Positions 43,719 through 53,709 of a DNA stretch of 64,000 nt are shown here, in pieces; the first letter of the stretch is position 1; the number at the start of each line of letters is the position of its first letter. The notes under the pieces were generated by a model. The model did no database searches and was not told the origin of the DNA. It saw nothing but the letters and a program-made list of their open reading frames with translations. Origin of the DNA: Botryococcus braunii (taxonomy: Eukaryota; Chlorophyta; Trebouxiophyceae); the NCBI GenBank assembly GCA_002005505.1, contig KV908699.1, forward strand, positions 55,412 through 119,411, read 5' to 3'. Both the position numbers and the translations under genes were made by a program.

Positions 43719-46700
43719 CTTCCAAGAAGAAAGGATCATCAGCTAGTGGAGCATCAACGTCAAGCAGTGAACCAGCCTCATCCACACCCATCAGAGAACC
43801 GTGTACTCCCAGCACCTCAAGAGGCAGCGGAGATGAGCTGCCCAAGATTATCCCAACAAATGTCAAGGTACACATAAAACTGAAGGAACGGGGGACAAAT
43901 ATTATTGTTTGGAAGAATGCATTTTTGGCAGCAAATGAGTCAAAAGGGTCTTTGCCTGCCATCCTGGAGGCTATGCCTGGTACAGCACATGACGCAGCCG
44001 CAATGTTACTGATTTATGAGTCAGTCCCAGAGGAATGGCTGGGACCTCTGTCTAATCTGCCCTCTGCTTATGATGCATATGAGTTCATCTGCAGAAAGTT
44101 TATTGGTGGATATAATATCGAGGCCAATGCAGATTGGCTCCAAGAAATGAGCCAGGGAATGAAACATGACGAGACGATTTCGCAATATGTCAACAGAATG
44201 ATCAACCTGAAGGCATGCCTTGACAGGAACAACCATGCTCTACTGGATGCACACGTTGCAACCCAGATTGTGCAGGGCTTGCCTGATGCAGCTAAAGAGC
44301 CAGGAATGATCACAACTGCTGCAGCACAACCCCTGGAGAAGCTGGCTGGACTTCTGCGCAACACAGCAGCTGCAGTGGGTTTTGATGAATATGCTCCTCG
44401 CCAACCAAGGGTTTTGGCTCTTGGACAAGGCTCCAGTGGAGCCAATACCCCACCAGCTGCCAGTGCAGTCCATCAGCAGGCCCAACCAACTGTCTCTGAG
44501 GCCAAGTCCGAGACTAAGGGCATCTGCAACTACTGCAATAAGAAGGGGCATTACTGGAGGGACTGTCGAAAGAGGAAGCGGGACGAGGAGACCCAACGGA
44601 ACGTAGTGGCAGCGGTCCAACAATTGCAGGGAATGTGGCCACAGGGACCTCCACATATGGGTGGCCCACACCCTCCTGCAGCCCAGCTGGCGCACCCTGG
44701 ACTGGATGCCTTTCCGGCATGGTTCCAACCCCCAGCTCCCCCACCTCCACCACCTGGAGGTATGCCATACATAATTTCCCTCAACATCCTGAAGACTCCT
44801 GTCAGAAATTCGTCTCTGCAATCCTGGCTGGTGGACAGTGGAGCATCTGTACATCTGGTGAATGATGTGACCCTACTACATAATCCAACTGTGCATGCCA
44901 AACCCATCCCATTACATCTGGCCACTTCAGATGCCACTGGAGGAATTGTAGCATCAGGCTCTGTCTGCATCCTCAGTCGAGTGGGAGTTCCCCTGTGGAT
45001 ACATCATGTTCAGTGTGTTCCTTCTGCAACCTCAAACATACTGTCAGTATCTGCAGCATTGCGGGATGGGGCAGTCTTTCGCACAGATGATGTTGGAGCG
45101 TTCACTGAAGTCTGTGGTCCAAACAGCTGGAGGTCTCGGATCAGTGCAGAGAAAGGGCTATTTTATATTCATCAAGTTGTAGCTCTGAGTCCCAGTGTTA
45201 ACCACAGAAGAATTTCAGCTGCTGTGAAGTCCAAAACCCCCACCCAAAACTCACACAACTGTGCCAGACGATACCTCTGGCATAGCAGAATGGGACATCC
45301 AGGTGAAACATGGATGCAGCGCCTAACCAATGAGGACCTGGTCTCGGGACTTGATACATCCCTATGTCCCTGCTCCAATTGTCCAGTCTACTGTGAAGCA
45401 TGTATTGAGGGAAAGACGTCTCGGCCTCCATTTGGAATAAGCAGTAGACCAGCTGTTGAACCACTTGACAGAGTACATATTGACACTGTGGGCCCCATTT
45501 TTCCTGCTGCAGTAACTGGTGAACGTTACTGGGTGACTGCTTTGGATGAGTCATCTCAGTTAAAGGCGGTCCTGCCTGTGAAGTCCAAAGATGCCATCAG
45601 TGCTGCTGTGAGGGACCTCATTCTATACTGGCAGACCCAGAAGAAAACCAAAGTGAAGTGTGTCCGGTGTGACCGTGGAACTGAATTTCTGAATGCCACG
45701 TTCAAAGAATTTTGTGCATCCCAGGGGACTAAATTGGAGACCTCAGCTCCTTACACCCCGCAACAGAATGGAGCGGCTGAAAGAGCCAATCGCACCCTCA
45801 AGGAACGTACCAGGACTCTTCTGGCTTTTGCAGCTGCCAGTCCAACGTTGTGGAAGGAGGCCCTGGAAACTGCATGCACCCTACTGAACATGGGTCCCAG
45901 TACCGGGAGGGACCGCACGCCATCAGAATTATTTTTTGGCTACAAACCAAATGTAACCCCACTGCGTACCTGGGGTTGCTTGGCCTTTGTGCACATTCCT
46001 GATGTCCAGCGCTCTGTGTTTTCCCCTAAAACTGTGCCAGGGATGCTTACTGGTTACTCAGCCTCCTCCAAAGCCTATCGGATCTATGTGGGAGGGGGTA
46101 TCTGGAAGGAGAGCAGAGATGTGGTTTTCGTGGAGCACCTCAGGGGAGCCTCTCGGGTTGGCATGAGCGTTTCCTCAACACAGTCTACAGAGTTTCTGTG
46201 TCCTGAGCCCTCTGCAAGTGACACTCCCCCAGTCTTTCCCGGCACCTCCCCTGGCACAACCAACATCAGCCTTGAGACAGATCTTGATGACCCACACAGT
46301 GAGCCTGAGTACCTGCCAGCCTCCAGCAACCTCCCCTCACAGCCTGTCACAGGACCCCCCAGTGAGGCTGAGCCCGAGCCTGAATCCAGAAGACTGTGTG
46401 ACCCAGTGGAGATGGATCAAACCCTGGAGGCAGTACAGGACTTAGCCAGAGGAGTGAGACAGGACTCCCACCTTCGACCGCAGATGGAGCGAGCCCAGGA
46501 GGTCCTCAGACCAACTAGGTCTGATTGCCGCAACCACCAATTGGATGGCCTGACCCGGGCTCAACGACACGAACAACGCACTGCCGCCAAAGACCTCCTG
46601 CTGCCACAGGAGAAGGGAGAGAGCAGAGAGCGAGAGGGGTTGACTGAATGTGACTCTCTGTCACAGGGACCAGGGGAAGTGCAGCTAGAGGGTGATTCAC

Positions 46701-49117
46701 ATGAGGGGCATGAATTGCATGTGAGTGCAGTGAGGGGGGCAGCTACATGCAAAGCTGCAAATGGTCCCGGGGAGCTGAGCAGTATGGGTGGGTCTTGTTC
46801 AGTGACTGAGAGAAATGTAAGAGATGTGACCATGCAGAGTTCTTCTGGCAACCCGTCCAGTCAGAGCACTCCTGGACGGGACTGTGGTGGCAGCCACCGG
46901 TCAGAGGAAGCATCATATGCTTTCTCTGCACCAGCCAAACATGATTGTGAGCGGGAGACAGGATCTGCATCCTTGACTCCATGTAAGGGACGAGAGGAGG
47001 AGGTGAATCAGGAGCACAGACATTGTGGAGACAGACCAAATTACAAGTGCTCACTGAGAGGTACCTGTGCCTGGGAGAGTGATGTCAGAGATGTGAGGTC
47101 ACTCCCAACAGTGACATGCAGTCGGTCTGAGAGGCATGTGGATCACATAAATCAGGGGAAGTATGCAGACACTCTGCCATATCCCGATGTTGCTTGTGAG
47201 AGACCTGAAGAGTCTGAACTCTTGCAGGCATGTCAGAGTGTGTCTGAGGAGGTGAATCGGAAGTCTGGACAATGTGAAGGGATTCCAAATTACAAAGACT
47301 GTCCGAGAGGTACCTGTGCATGGGAGGATGATGTGAGGGATGAGCAGAGTAACTTGTGCAAAGCCAAGTGTGAGTCCAAGCGAGAGCGTGCTATGAGAGA
47401 GCATTCTACTTCTACTGGAGAGCCTGTGATGTGTAACTCAGCGAGTGTCAGTGGAAGAGTAGTGGGTTCTGGACAAAGTGAGAGAAAATCAGGCAATTCA
47501 GAGGAAAAGCACACAGGTGTCAGATTTGGGAAAATTCACGTTCCCTCTAATTTGAGAGAAGCACAGATGTCTCCCCAGTGGGAATACTGGAAGGCAGCTA
47601 TGCAGGAAGAGCAAAATTCTCTAGATACTCATGAGGTCATGGAGTATGTTCCGAGACCTCGTGGACATAAGGTTATTCCAGTTCACTGGATATTTTCAGT
47701 GAAAATGGATGCACATGGCAATGTTGTGAGATTCAAGGCCAGATTAGTGGCACAGGGATGCAGACAAATCCCTGGAGTGGATGTGATGGAGGTCTTTGCT
47801 CCTACTAGTAGCTATGGAGCTAGAAGAGCTCTGCTTGCTGTTGCTGCAAGAGAGGGCTGTGAAATTCATCAGGTGGACGTTAAGACCGCCTTTCTGAATG
47901 GTGAGCTCGAGGAGGAAGTATATGTAACGCAACCTCCTGGCTTTGAGAATGGTGATAAGAATATTGTGTGCCGATTGAGAAAGGCGTTGTATGGCCTGAA
48001 GCAGGCTCCACGTGCCTGGCACAAAACCCTGAATGACAAACTTGAAGTCATGGGGTATGAGGTGTGCAAGAGTGATGCGGGAGTGTATGTGAGATGCTCT
48101 ACTGATGGAGGAAAGTCCTATGTGCTGATCTATGTTGATGATCTTCTGATAGTTTCCAAGGGCATGTCAGAAATCGAGAGAGTGAAGGGACTTCTCAAGA
48201 AAGAATTCACCATCCATGATCTTGGGGAAGTGAAGGATTTCTTGGGATGTCAAGTGATGAGAGATAGAGATAAAGGGCTGATCACCCTGAGTTGCATCCC
48301 TAAAATCGATGCACTTGTAGAGAAATTTGGCTTGGATCTTGAGTCAGTGGGACCTGATACTCCCATGACAAAAGATTTCGTAATGTCCCAAAGGCCTGCA
48401 CCGAGAGATGGGAGCGACAGCATTGGTGCTGGCAGTCCACTACCTCCAGGTCACCGTTACTGTGAGTTAGTAGGGTCTCTTCTGTATATAGCCAACACCA
48501 CACGTCCCGATATAGCTCAGGCAGTAGGTGTATTGTCTCGTTATCGCATATCTCCCACCACAGCACATTGGAATGAAGCCATCCGTGTGTTGAAGTATCT
48601 GAAAGGAACCCGAGATTTGGTTCTAACTCTCGGAGGGGGGGAGATAGAGCTAGAAGGCTATGTGGATGCCGACTATGGAGGTGATCAGGATCATCGCTTC
48701 TCTACCACTGGCTTTGTCCTCACTGTGTTTGGAGGAGCAGTAGTGTGGGGAAGTAAAAAGCAATCTGCTGTTGCCACTTCAACAGTGGAGGCTGAATTCA
48801 TGGCAGCAAGTGCTGTTGTGAAGGAAGCAAATTGGCTGAGAGGTTTCCTGGAGGAAATTGGAGTGTTACCGTGGATAGTGAAGATTCATTGTGACAACCA
48901 AGGGTGTATAAACCACCTGAGGAATCCGGTGTACTCCAAACACACAAAGCATATTGCAATTAGCTGTCATTTCGCACGTGAAGCTATTGCAAAGGGGCAG
49001 GTTGAATTCAAGTACATTCAATCTGCTAGAAATGTGGCTGACATTTTTACCAAACCACTAGTTAGACAAGTGTTTCTGGGACATCGTAACTCACTGGGAC
49101 TGGCCAAGTTTCTGTGA
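43715..49117 (+). CDS. gag-pol: Copia B Gag-Pol polyprotein
   Basis: 1800 residues without interruption, N to C: Gag domain (LLIYESVPEEWLGPL, FICRKFIGGYN); CCHC knuckle at about 271-284 (CNYCNKKGHYWRDC); aspartic protease with VDSGASVHLV (Asp about 374); pre-integrase finger (LWHSRMGHPGETW, CEACIEGK); integrase with D590, D653 and E689 (DD35E; IDTVGPIF, CDRGTEFLN, QQNGAAERAN); an unusually long linker of over 400 residues rich in Glu, Ser and Cys; RT with YVDD at about 1473-1476; RNase H (YVDADYGGDQD, STVEAEFMAA); and the usual NVADIFTKPLV end. All catalytic residues checked are present. It supplies particle, protease, integration and reverse transcription functions. Confidence 0.96.
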   Translation: MTSKKKGSSASGASTSSSEPASSTPIREPCTPSTSRGSGDELPKIIPTNVKVHIKLKERGTNIIVWKNAFLAANESKGSLPAILEAMPGTAHDAAAMLLIYESVPEEWLGPLSNLPSAYDAYEFICRKFIGGYNIEANADWLQEMSQGMKHDETISQYVNRMINLKACLDRNNHALLDAHVATQIVQGLPDAAKEPGMITTAAAQPLEKLAGLLRNTAAAVGFDEYAPRQPRVLALGQGSSGANTPPAASAVHQQAQPTVSEAKSETKGICNYCNKKGHYWRDCRKRKRDEETQRNVVAAVQQLQGMWPQGPPHMGGPHPPAAQLAHPGLDAFPAWFQPPAPPPPPPGGMPYIISLNILKTPVRNSSLQSWLVDSGASVHLVNDVTLLHNPTVHAKPIPLHLATSDATGGIVASGSVCILSRVGVPLWIHHVQCVPSATSNILSVSAALRDGAVFRTDDVGAFTEVCGPNSWRSRISAEKGLFYIHQVVALSPSVNHRRISAAVKSKTPTQNSHNCARRYLWHSRMGHPGETWMQRLTNEDLVSGLDTSLCPCSNCPVYCEACIEGKTSRPPFGISSRPAVEPLDRVHIDTVGPIFPAAVTGERYWVTALDESSQLKAVLPVKSKDAISAAVRDLILYWQTQKKTKVKCVRCDRGTEFLNATFKEFCASQGTKLETSAPYTPQQNGAAERANRTLKERTRTLLAFAAASPTLWKEALETACTLLNMGPSTGRDRTPSELFFGYKPNVTPLRTWGCLAFVHIPDVQRSVFSPKTVPGMLTGYSASSKAYRIYVGGGIWKESRDVVFVEHLRGASRVGMSVSSTQSTEFLCPEPSASDTPPVFPGTSPGTTNISLETDLDDPHSEPEYLPASSNLPSQPVTGPPSEAEPEPESRRLCDPVEMDQTLEAVQDLARGVRQDSHLRPQMERAQEVLRPTRSDCRNHQLDGLTRAQRHEQRTAAKDLLLPQEKGESREREGLTECDSLSQGPGEVQLEGDSHEGHELHVSAVRGAATCKAANGPGELSSMGGSCSVTERNVRDVTMQSSSGNPSSQSTPGRDCGGSHRSEEASYAFSAPAKHDCERETGSASLTPCKGREEEVNQEHRHCGDRPNYKCSLRGTCAWESDVRDVRSLPTVTCSRSERHVDHINQGKYADTLPYPDVACERPEESELLQACQSVSEEVNRKSGQCEGIPNYKDCPRGTCAWEDDVRDEQSNLCKAKCESKRERAMREHSTSTGEPVMCNSASVSGRVVGSGQSERKSGNSEEKHTGVRFGKIHVPSNLREAQMSPQWEYWKAAMQEEQNSLDTHEVMEYVPRPRGHKVIPVHWIFSVKMDAHGNVVRFKARLVAQGCRQIPGVDVMEVFAPTSSYGARRALLAVAAREGCEIHQVDVKTAFLNGELEEEVYVTQPPGFENGDKNIVCRLRKALYGLKQAPRAWHKTLNDKLEVMGYEVCKSDAGVYVRCSTDGGKSYVLIYVDDLLIVSKGMSEIERVKGLLKKEFTIHDLGEVKDFLGCQVMRDRDKGLITLSCIPKIDALVEKFGLDLESVGPDTPMTKDFVMSQRPAPRDGSDSIGAGSPLPPGHRYCELVGSLLYIANTTRPDIAQAVGVLSRYRISPTTAHWNEAIRVLKYLKGTRDLVLTLGGGEIELEGYVDADYGGDQDHRFSTTGFVLTVFGGAVVWGSKKQSAVATSTVEAEFMAASAVVKEANWLRGFLEEIGVLPWIVKIHCDNQGCINHLRNPVYSKHTKHIAISCHFAREAIAKGQVEFKYIQSARNVADIFTKPLVRQVFLGHRNSLGLAKFL

Positions 49118-49121
49118 GGTA

Positions 49122-49135
49122 AAGGCAAGGGGAAG
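49122..49135 (+). other. Copia B polypurine tract
   Basis: AAGGCAAGGGGAAG lies just before the 3' LTR, four bases after the polyprotein stop. Confidence 0.85.
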
Positions 49136-49826
49136 TGTTGTGTTAATTAATTTTATGCCTTTCCCTCAGAGGAGTAATAATGGCAAGTCTCCGTATGAAG
49201 ACAATACCAATTAGGAAAGAGAGGCAGAACCCTGAGTTCTGCCAGGCAATACATGCATTTGAACGAAGACTATCATAACGCAAGTTACAGACACGTTTGT
49301 AGAAAGGAGGCATATGGGGCAAGCACGGATAGGGAAGGCACTTGGTTGGAACTATAGTGGCACTCCGGGTGTCTATCAATCAGTTGCTAACCAGTCCTTG
49401 ACTTGTATATGTCCGTGCCTACTTAACAACGCACAAGTAGGAGGACATCGTCTAACACCCTCCGTGCCGCCACCATGCAGGTGACTTAATCCTTATTGTA
49501 TTCCTGGATTTAGCACTCAGATGAACATTGTTAGAACATGTTAGACATATAGAGTTGAGTTTAGCTCATCGGACAAAGTAATGAACACGACCTGGGTGAG
49601 AGCAGGTTAGGCGTGTTTGAACTGCGTCACCTTGTTAGGAGAGATGAGAGATATTGTAACACTTGGTTGGAACTATAGTGGCACTCCGGGTGTCTATCAA
49701 TCAGTTGCTAACCAGTCCTTGACTTGTATATGTCCGTGCCTACTTAACAACGCACAAGTAGGAGGACATCGTCTAACACCCTCCGTGCCGCCACCATGCA
49801 GGATACGCCAAGCCCAGAATATTTCA
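49136..49826 (+). repeat. Copia B 3' LTR
   Basis: Equal in length to the 5' LTR; I saw no differences by eye. It is followed by GTAAG. Confidence 0.93.
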
Positions 49827-49831
49827 GTAAG

Positions 49832-50089
49832 GCTGTCAGTATCGAAACCACTGGGAGTGCTGTCTTCTCCTGTTCTGTGGATTGACCACCCAGACTTACA
49901 GGAGGCTGTTGGTTCAGCTGGTCCATTGGAGATGATTCCGCAGATTGGGTCATTATGTGAAAGGTTATGGGTTTCTGCAAGTCTGGGTCACTTTGCAGAT
50001 ATGAATCGTTCTGGATATGACGTGCAGCAGGTATTCAAGGCGGATTCCTCGTACTCTGCAACCTTGGCTTCGGCGTAGCTCGATGGGCA
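49832..50089 (-). pseudogene. Copia A1 leader and 5' end of gag
   Basis: The minus strand is the mirror of 56227-56488: leader, then gag start MTQSAESSPMDQLNQ and PVSLGGQSTEQEK, cut by element B after VSILTALL. Confidence 0.85.
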
Positions 50090-50104
50090 GGTGGGCCCAT
50101 AACC
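50090..50104 (-). other. Copia A1 primer site, tRNA-Met anticodon arm
   Basis: The minus strand reads GGTTATGGGCCCACC directly inside the LTR, 15 bases complementary to the initiator tRNA-Met anticodon stem-loop, as in A2. Confidence 0.85.
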
Positions 50105-51458
50105 TGTGAAAGGTTATGGGCAGAGAGAACACCTGTAAATCCGCAAAGGATTTGTCAATGCACGGTAGAGGTTTCGTAAGTCAGACCTCGACACACCCTT
50201 TGGCGCGACTGATACAGGTTCGACAGGAGCGCCTTCTGTTGCGGCAACCAAAAAACAAGTACGACTTTCTCAAAGACAAATCAAATATGCAAGAGCAATC
50301 TTCAATTTGCATCAAACAGACAGGACTTCCAGTCCGTGGCTCAGGATTCGGCCAACCAAACGAATGATTACATGGGACATCATTACTGCTTGCCCTGCTG
50401 GCACATTGTCATATACGGATGAATTGCTTCTCACATCAACTGGTTTCACAGTATCGTCTCAGATATGTTCTGTGCCGGACCTGAGTCCGGCACACTCGTT
50501 CCCTTGACGACCAAACAGCACAGCTTTGCGAGAGTCAACAAAATATCTAACCACATAGGAATTATCTCATTAAATCGCAAATACATTCAATACCTGTAAG
50601 TCCGCAAAGGATTTGTCAATGCACTGTAGAGGTTTCGTAAGTCAGACCTCGACACACCTATTGCCCCAAGCATTACGATTTAGACAGAGCAATGAGCAAC
50701 AGTGCAAATACGGTGTAAATCAAATACATAATGCTATTCTATCCTCTGTCATAATAACAACGTACCCTTTGGCGCGACTGATACAGGTTCGACAGGAGCG
50801 CCTTCTGTTGCGGCAACCCAAAAACAAGTACGACTGTCTCAAAGACAAATCAAATATGCAAGAGCAAGCTTCAATTTGCATCAAACAGACAGGACTTCAA
50901 GTCCGTGGCTCAGGATTCGGCCAACCAAACGAATGCTGAGGCTGTCGCCTCCAGCAATTAAATACCTGACCGTGTTTGGCGCCCAAGGGACTCGATAAAA
51001 GTCGAGTCCCTCATAACTTCCCACTCCAAAAGGTCCCCAATTGGTAATCCAATACGTATGATGTGTCATAGACAATGAACTAAAGGTCCCATATTATGTA
51101 CCTGACTAAACACACTGATGTGGCTGCCTAATAATTAGTTTGACTGACCTCGAATACGTATTCGAGGTCCCAAAAAACAAATTCCACTGAGTGCCCCGCG
51201 ATGCTGGTTGAGTCAATACAAAGCTGTCCTAACCTCTACGTGAAGTTACGTGAAGGAGACTGAAGTCTGTCATAGAATTATGTCGCTTCACAGCCAAGTT
51301 CCTAGGACTAGCTGGAAGACATATGCAGTAGTTTACACCTAAGGCTCAACAGTGTCGCGTAGTCCAGGTCAGCCTGGCATGCCCGACTGTTTTGCCTAGG
51401 ATGAGTCAGAAGAATACCTCTGAATAAGTCCAACAGTAAAGCTCCCGAAGTAATTACC
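50105..51458 (-). repeat. Copia A1 5' LTR, enlarged by internal duplication
   Basis: Compared with the 805-bp LTR, a segment starting ACCTGTAA(A/G)TCCGCAAAGG occurs twice (from about 50130 and about 50594), separated by about 225 bp of new sequence, and the second copy carries a further insert of about 100 bp (50660-50765). The inverted copy in A2 has the same structure. A hairpin GTGCCGGAC-CTGA-GTCCGGCAC lies in the extra segment, and the 24-bp palindrome is at 51146-51169. The outer end is truncated. Confidence 0.85.
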
Positions 51459-51459
51459 T

Positions 51460-53190
51460 TTAAAAGTTTACCAGATCTACATCCACCTTTGTATGGTTGC
51501 ACTGTGTTTTTTTATTTGACACTGGTAGGGGAACACTGTTTTGTATAGAAAGGTCTGTGAGCCACTGATAAGGGTATACATGTTCAGCAATGCCCACAAG
51601 ATCACCATTTGAATCTGTAAGGTGACAGTGAATGCCATTTATATGAACATCTAACCCATCATAATAGGCTTTCCCTACAGACAATAAACGCTTTTTAGCT
51701 GAGGGTACATGTTTAACATTGTACAGGTAAAGAGAGTGTCCTGTTTCCAGGAAGACCTGCACAGTACCCTCACCAATGATATCCTCCCTACCACCATTTG
51801 CTACTATCAGGATATCTGGTTTATCATACTTGATATAATTCATCATATTCTCACATTCAGGGGAAATATGATCTGTTGAACCAGAATTTATCAGCCAACC
51901 AGAAATAGAGGGTTCAGAGCAAACTGTATATAGCTGTGTGCAGTTGCTCTGCTTTGGTGGAAAAGCAAAGCTAACTCTCTTCCCCTCCAACTTTGGGCAG
52001 GTCTCTATGCTGTGTCCATCCTGCTTGCAGTACCTGCAAAATGGTAAAGGCCTCCCTATCTGTTGGAAGGCTGTTTTACCACTCTGCCAACCACCACCTT
52101 GATTAGCACCTTTCTCTTCAGCATTTGAAGTAGGAGAATTTGGTGCCTTATACTTAGGGTTGTACCCTTGACCAGGAGAGGACTTCTGGTTAAAGGTGTT
52201 GGTTTTAGGTGGTGGGGTTTGGAGTTTCTTATTCAGCATCTGCCTATGTGCCAGCTCTAAGGAGTGTTGTAGCAGATTCACATCAGGATTGGACACTATA
52301 ATAGATTGTTGAACCTGCTTATGTATACTATACTCCTCAGGGAGTCCATTTAAAAGCATAATGCAGAGTGAGAGGTCACTGAACTCATGTCCTAAGCTTT
52401 TAATTGTGTTGGCTATTTTTCTACCCCTTAACACATATGAGGAAGGTTTCTCATTTGTATGCATCTTGAAAGTGCGGGACTCTTCCTGGAGGGATATGAT
52501 TTTGCCATTTTCTTTTGTAACAAATAAGGCCATCAAGTAGTCCCACATGGAGTAGGCAGACAAAGGATCAGAGATTTGTATTTGATACTCCTCTGAACAA
52601 GACTGTGTTATAATGCTCTGGGCCTTATAATCATCTAAATGTCCTCGCATGTCATAAAGAATGCAGTATTCTACCCCCATCTCTATCAGCATTGCATGAA
52701 CATATCTAGACCATATGACCCAGTTATCATCATTAAGTTTCAGGGGCTCTAACTTTGGAGTAAGCCTTTGAGAGGGTGGATTGAACTTCATAAAGGGATA
52801 CCCACGGTAACCATAGGGGTTGGAATTCACCATACCCCAACTGCCAGGTACACCACTAAACAAGGGAGGGCCTGAGGAGGAACCCCCTGGTGGATTTGGA
52901 GGCCAGCCACCACCTCCTGGTGGACCACTATAAGGAGGCCCACCACCTGGTGGAGGTGGACGAGGTGGGGCAGACACTTGTGCCGTTGACCGTGTAGCAG
53001 TTCCCTGTGTAGCACTCACACTTTGAACAGTTGGTGCAATAGAGTTTAAGATTGTGGATATGGGCAAACTGATTGGCATTGTGCCACCAGTTGCCAAGGG
53101 AACATGCACTACTGTAGTACCTGATGCTGTACTTGGCTGATTTATGTTTCCTGACAACTGCATAATACCAGTGTGTGGTACACTTGTCAT
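51460..53190 (-). pseudogene. Copia-like element C: Gag and protease, truncated
   Basis: A 576-residue frame with a UBN2-type Gag (LKLNDDNWVIWSRYVHAML, LLNGLPEEYSIHKQVQQS), a CCHC knuckle (CRYCKQDGHSIETC) and a protease region. The catalytic triplet is NSG instead of DSG (WLINSGSTDHIS; AAT for GAT), which would inactivate the protease. The frame stops at the junction with the A1 LTR, and integrase and RT are absent. The N-terminal third is Pro/Gly-rich. Confidence 0.85.
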
Positions 53191-53709
53191 GAATGAGGAA
53201 ACATTGACTGGTGCACCTGCCAGTGGTGCACTAGGTACAGGTTAGTGTGTAGGCCTCACTGGCATCCTGACTGCAGTCCTAGGTATCCCAAACAAAGGGC
53301 TTGAGAGAGGTCTAGAGGCAGGCAAATTTGTTTGAAAGCCTAGCACTCTAGAAGACATAGGGGCAGGAGATGCAGCAGCTTGCTGAACAGGTACAAAGGT
53401 ACCAAGGTTGTCTCGTCTTGAGAAAGCAGGGTTTAGAGGTATGCTTTGAGTCGGTGGATCATATCCTCATGCTTCCCATTCTGAGTCTCCCTGTGGTCTT
53501 TGTAGACCCTCATTAGTTTGCTGCTGCATTCCATTGAGGATCCCTGTAACATGTGACACAGAATCATCAGTGACTGCTGCTGCTTCATAGGTAGGATTCC
53601 TAAAGACATTCCTGCCCATTGGGCTGGCAGGTTCTATCTCAATACTGACATTGAATCCTTCATCTTGTGATTCTGTCTGTGACATTATTCCAGAAGCCTT
53701 GACGGGCAA
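53191..53709 (-). pseudogene. Element C Gag N-terminal region with nonsense codons
   Basis: Upstream in the same direction the product begins near IMSQTESQDEGFNVSIEIE and would read into the 51460-53190 frame, but a TGA after GDSEWEA (near 53468) and a TAA near 53240 interrupt it. Confidence 0.65.

Larger units (their letters stand above)
42687..49826 (+). mobile_element. Copia element B, intact, TSD GTAAG
   Basis: 7140 bp, bounded by two 691-bp LTRs (42687-43377 and 49136-49826) beginning TGTTGTGTTAA and ending ATATTTCA, with the 5-bp duplication GTAAG at 42682-42686 and 49827-49831. It contains a half-tRNA primer site, a leader ORF with a histone H3-tail-like N-terminus, one uninterrupted 1800-residue gag-pol frame and a polypurine tract. 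LTRs of equal length with no differences noticed and an open polyprotein indicate a young, possibly active element. It is inserted in the gag of copia A1. Confidence 0.96.
35501..51458 (-). mobile_element. Copia family A, copy A1, nested and decayed
   Basis: Minus-strand Ty1/copia element: LTR (50105-51458), primer site, gag, protease, integrase, RT, RNase H, polypurine tract and 3' LTR (35501-36305). It is interrupted by intact copia element B (42687-49826) and by a solo family-A LTR (38726-39532). Removing B restores the target word GTCCTCGTGCAGTAAGG seen intact in A2. Coding is broken by frameshifts, stops and a 227-bp tandem duplication. The two LTRs differ in structure, and the outermost 23 bases of the 5' LTR are lost at the junction with element C. 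Confidence 0.85.

Noticed and set aside
49617..50078. 153-residue plus-strand frame across the copia B LTR end and A1 leader
   Set aside because: It crosses a transposon boundary and is antisense to the A1 gag start, so it cannot be an ancestral gene.
50470..50500. GTGCCGGAC-CTGA-GTCCGGCAC hairpin as a bacterial-type terminator
   Set aside because: It lies in a eukaryotic retrotransposon LTR; kept only as a structural feature of that LTR.
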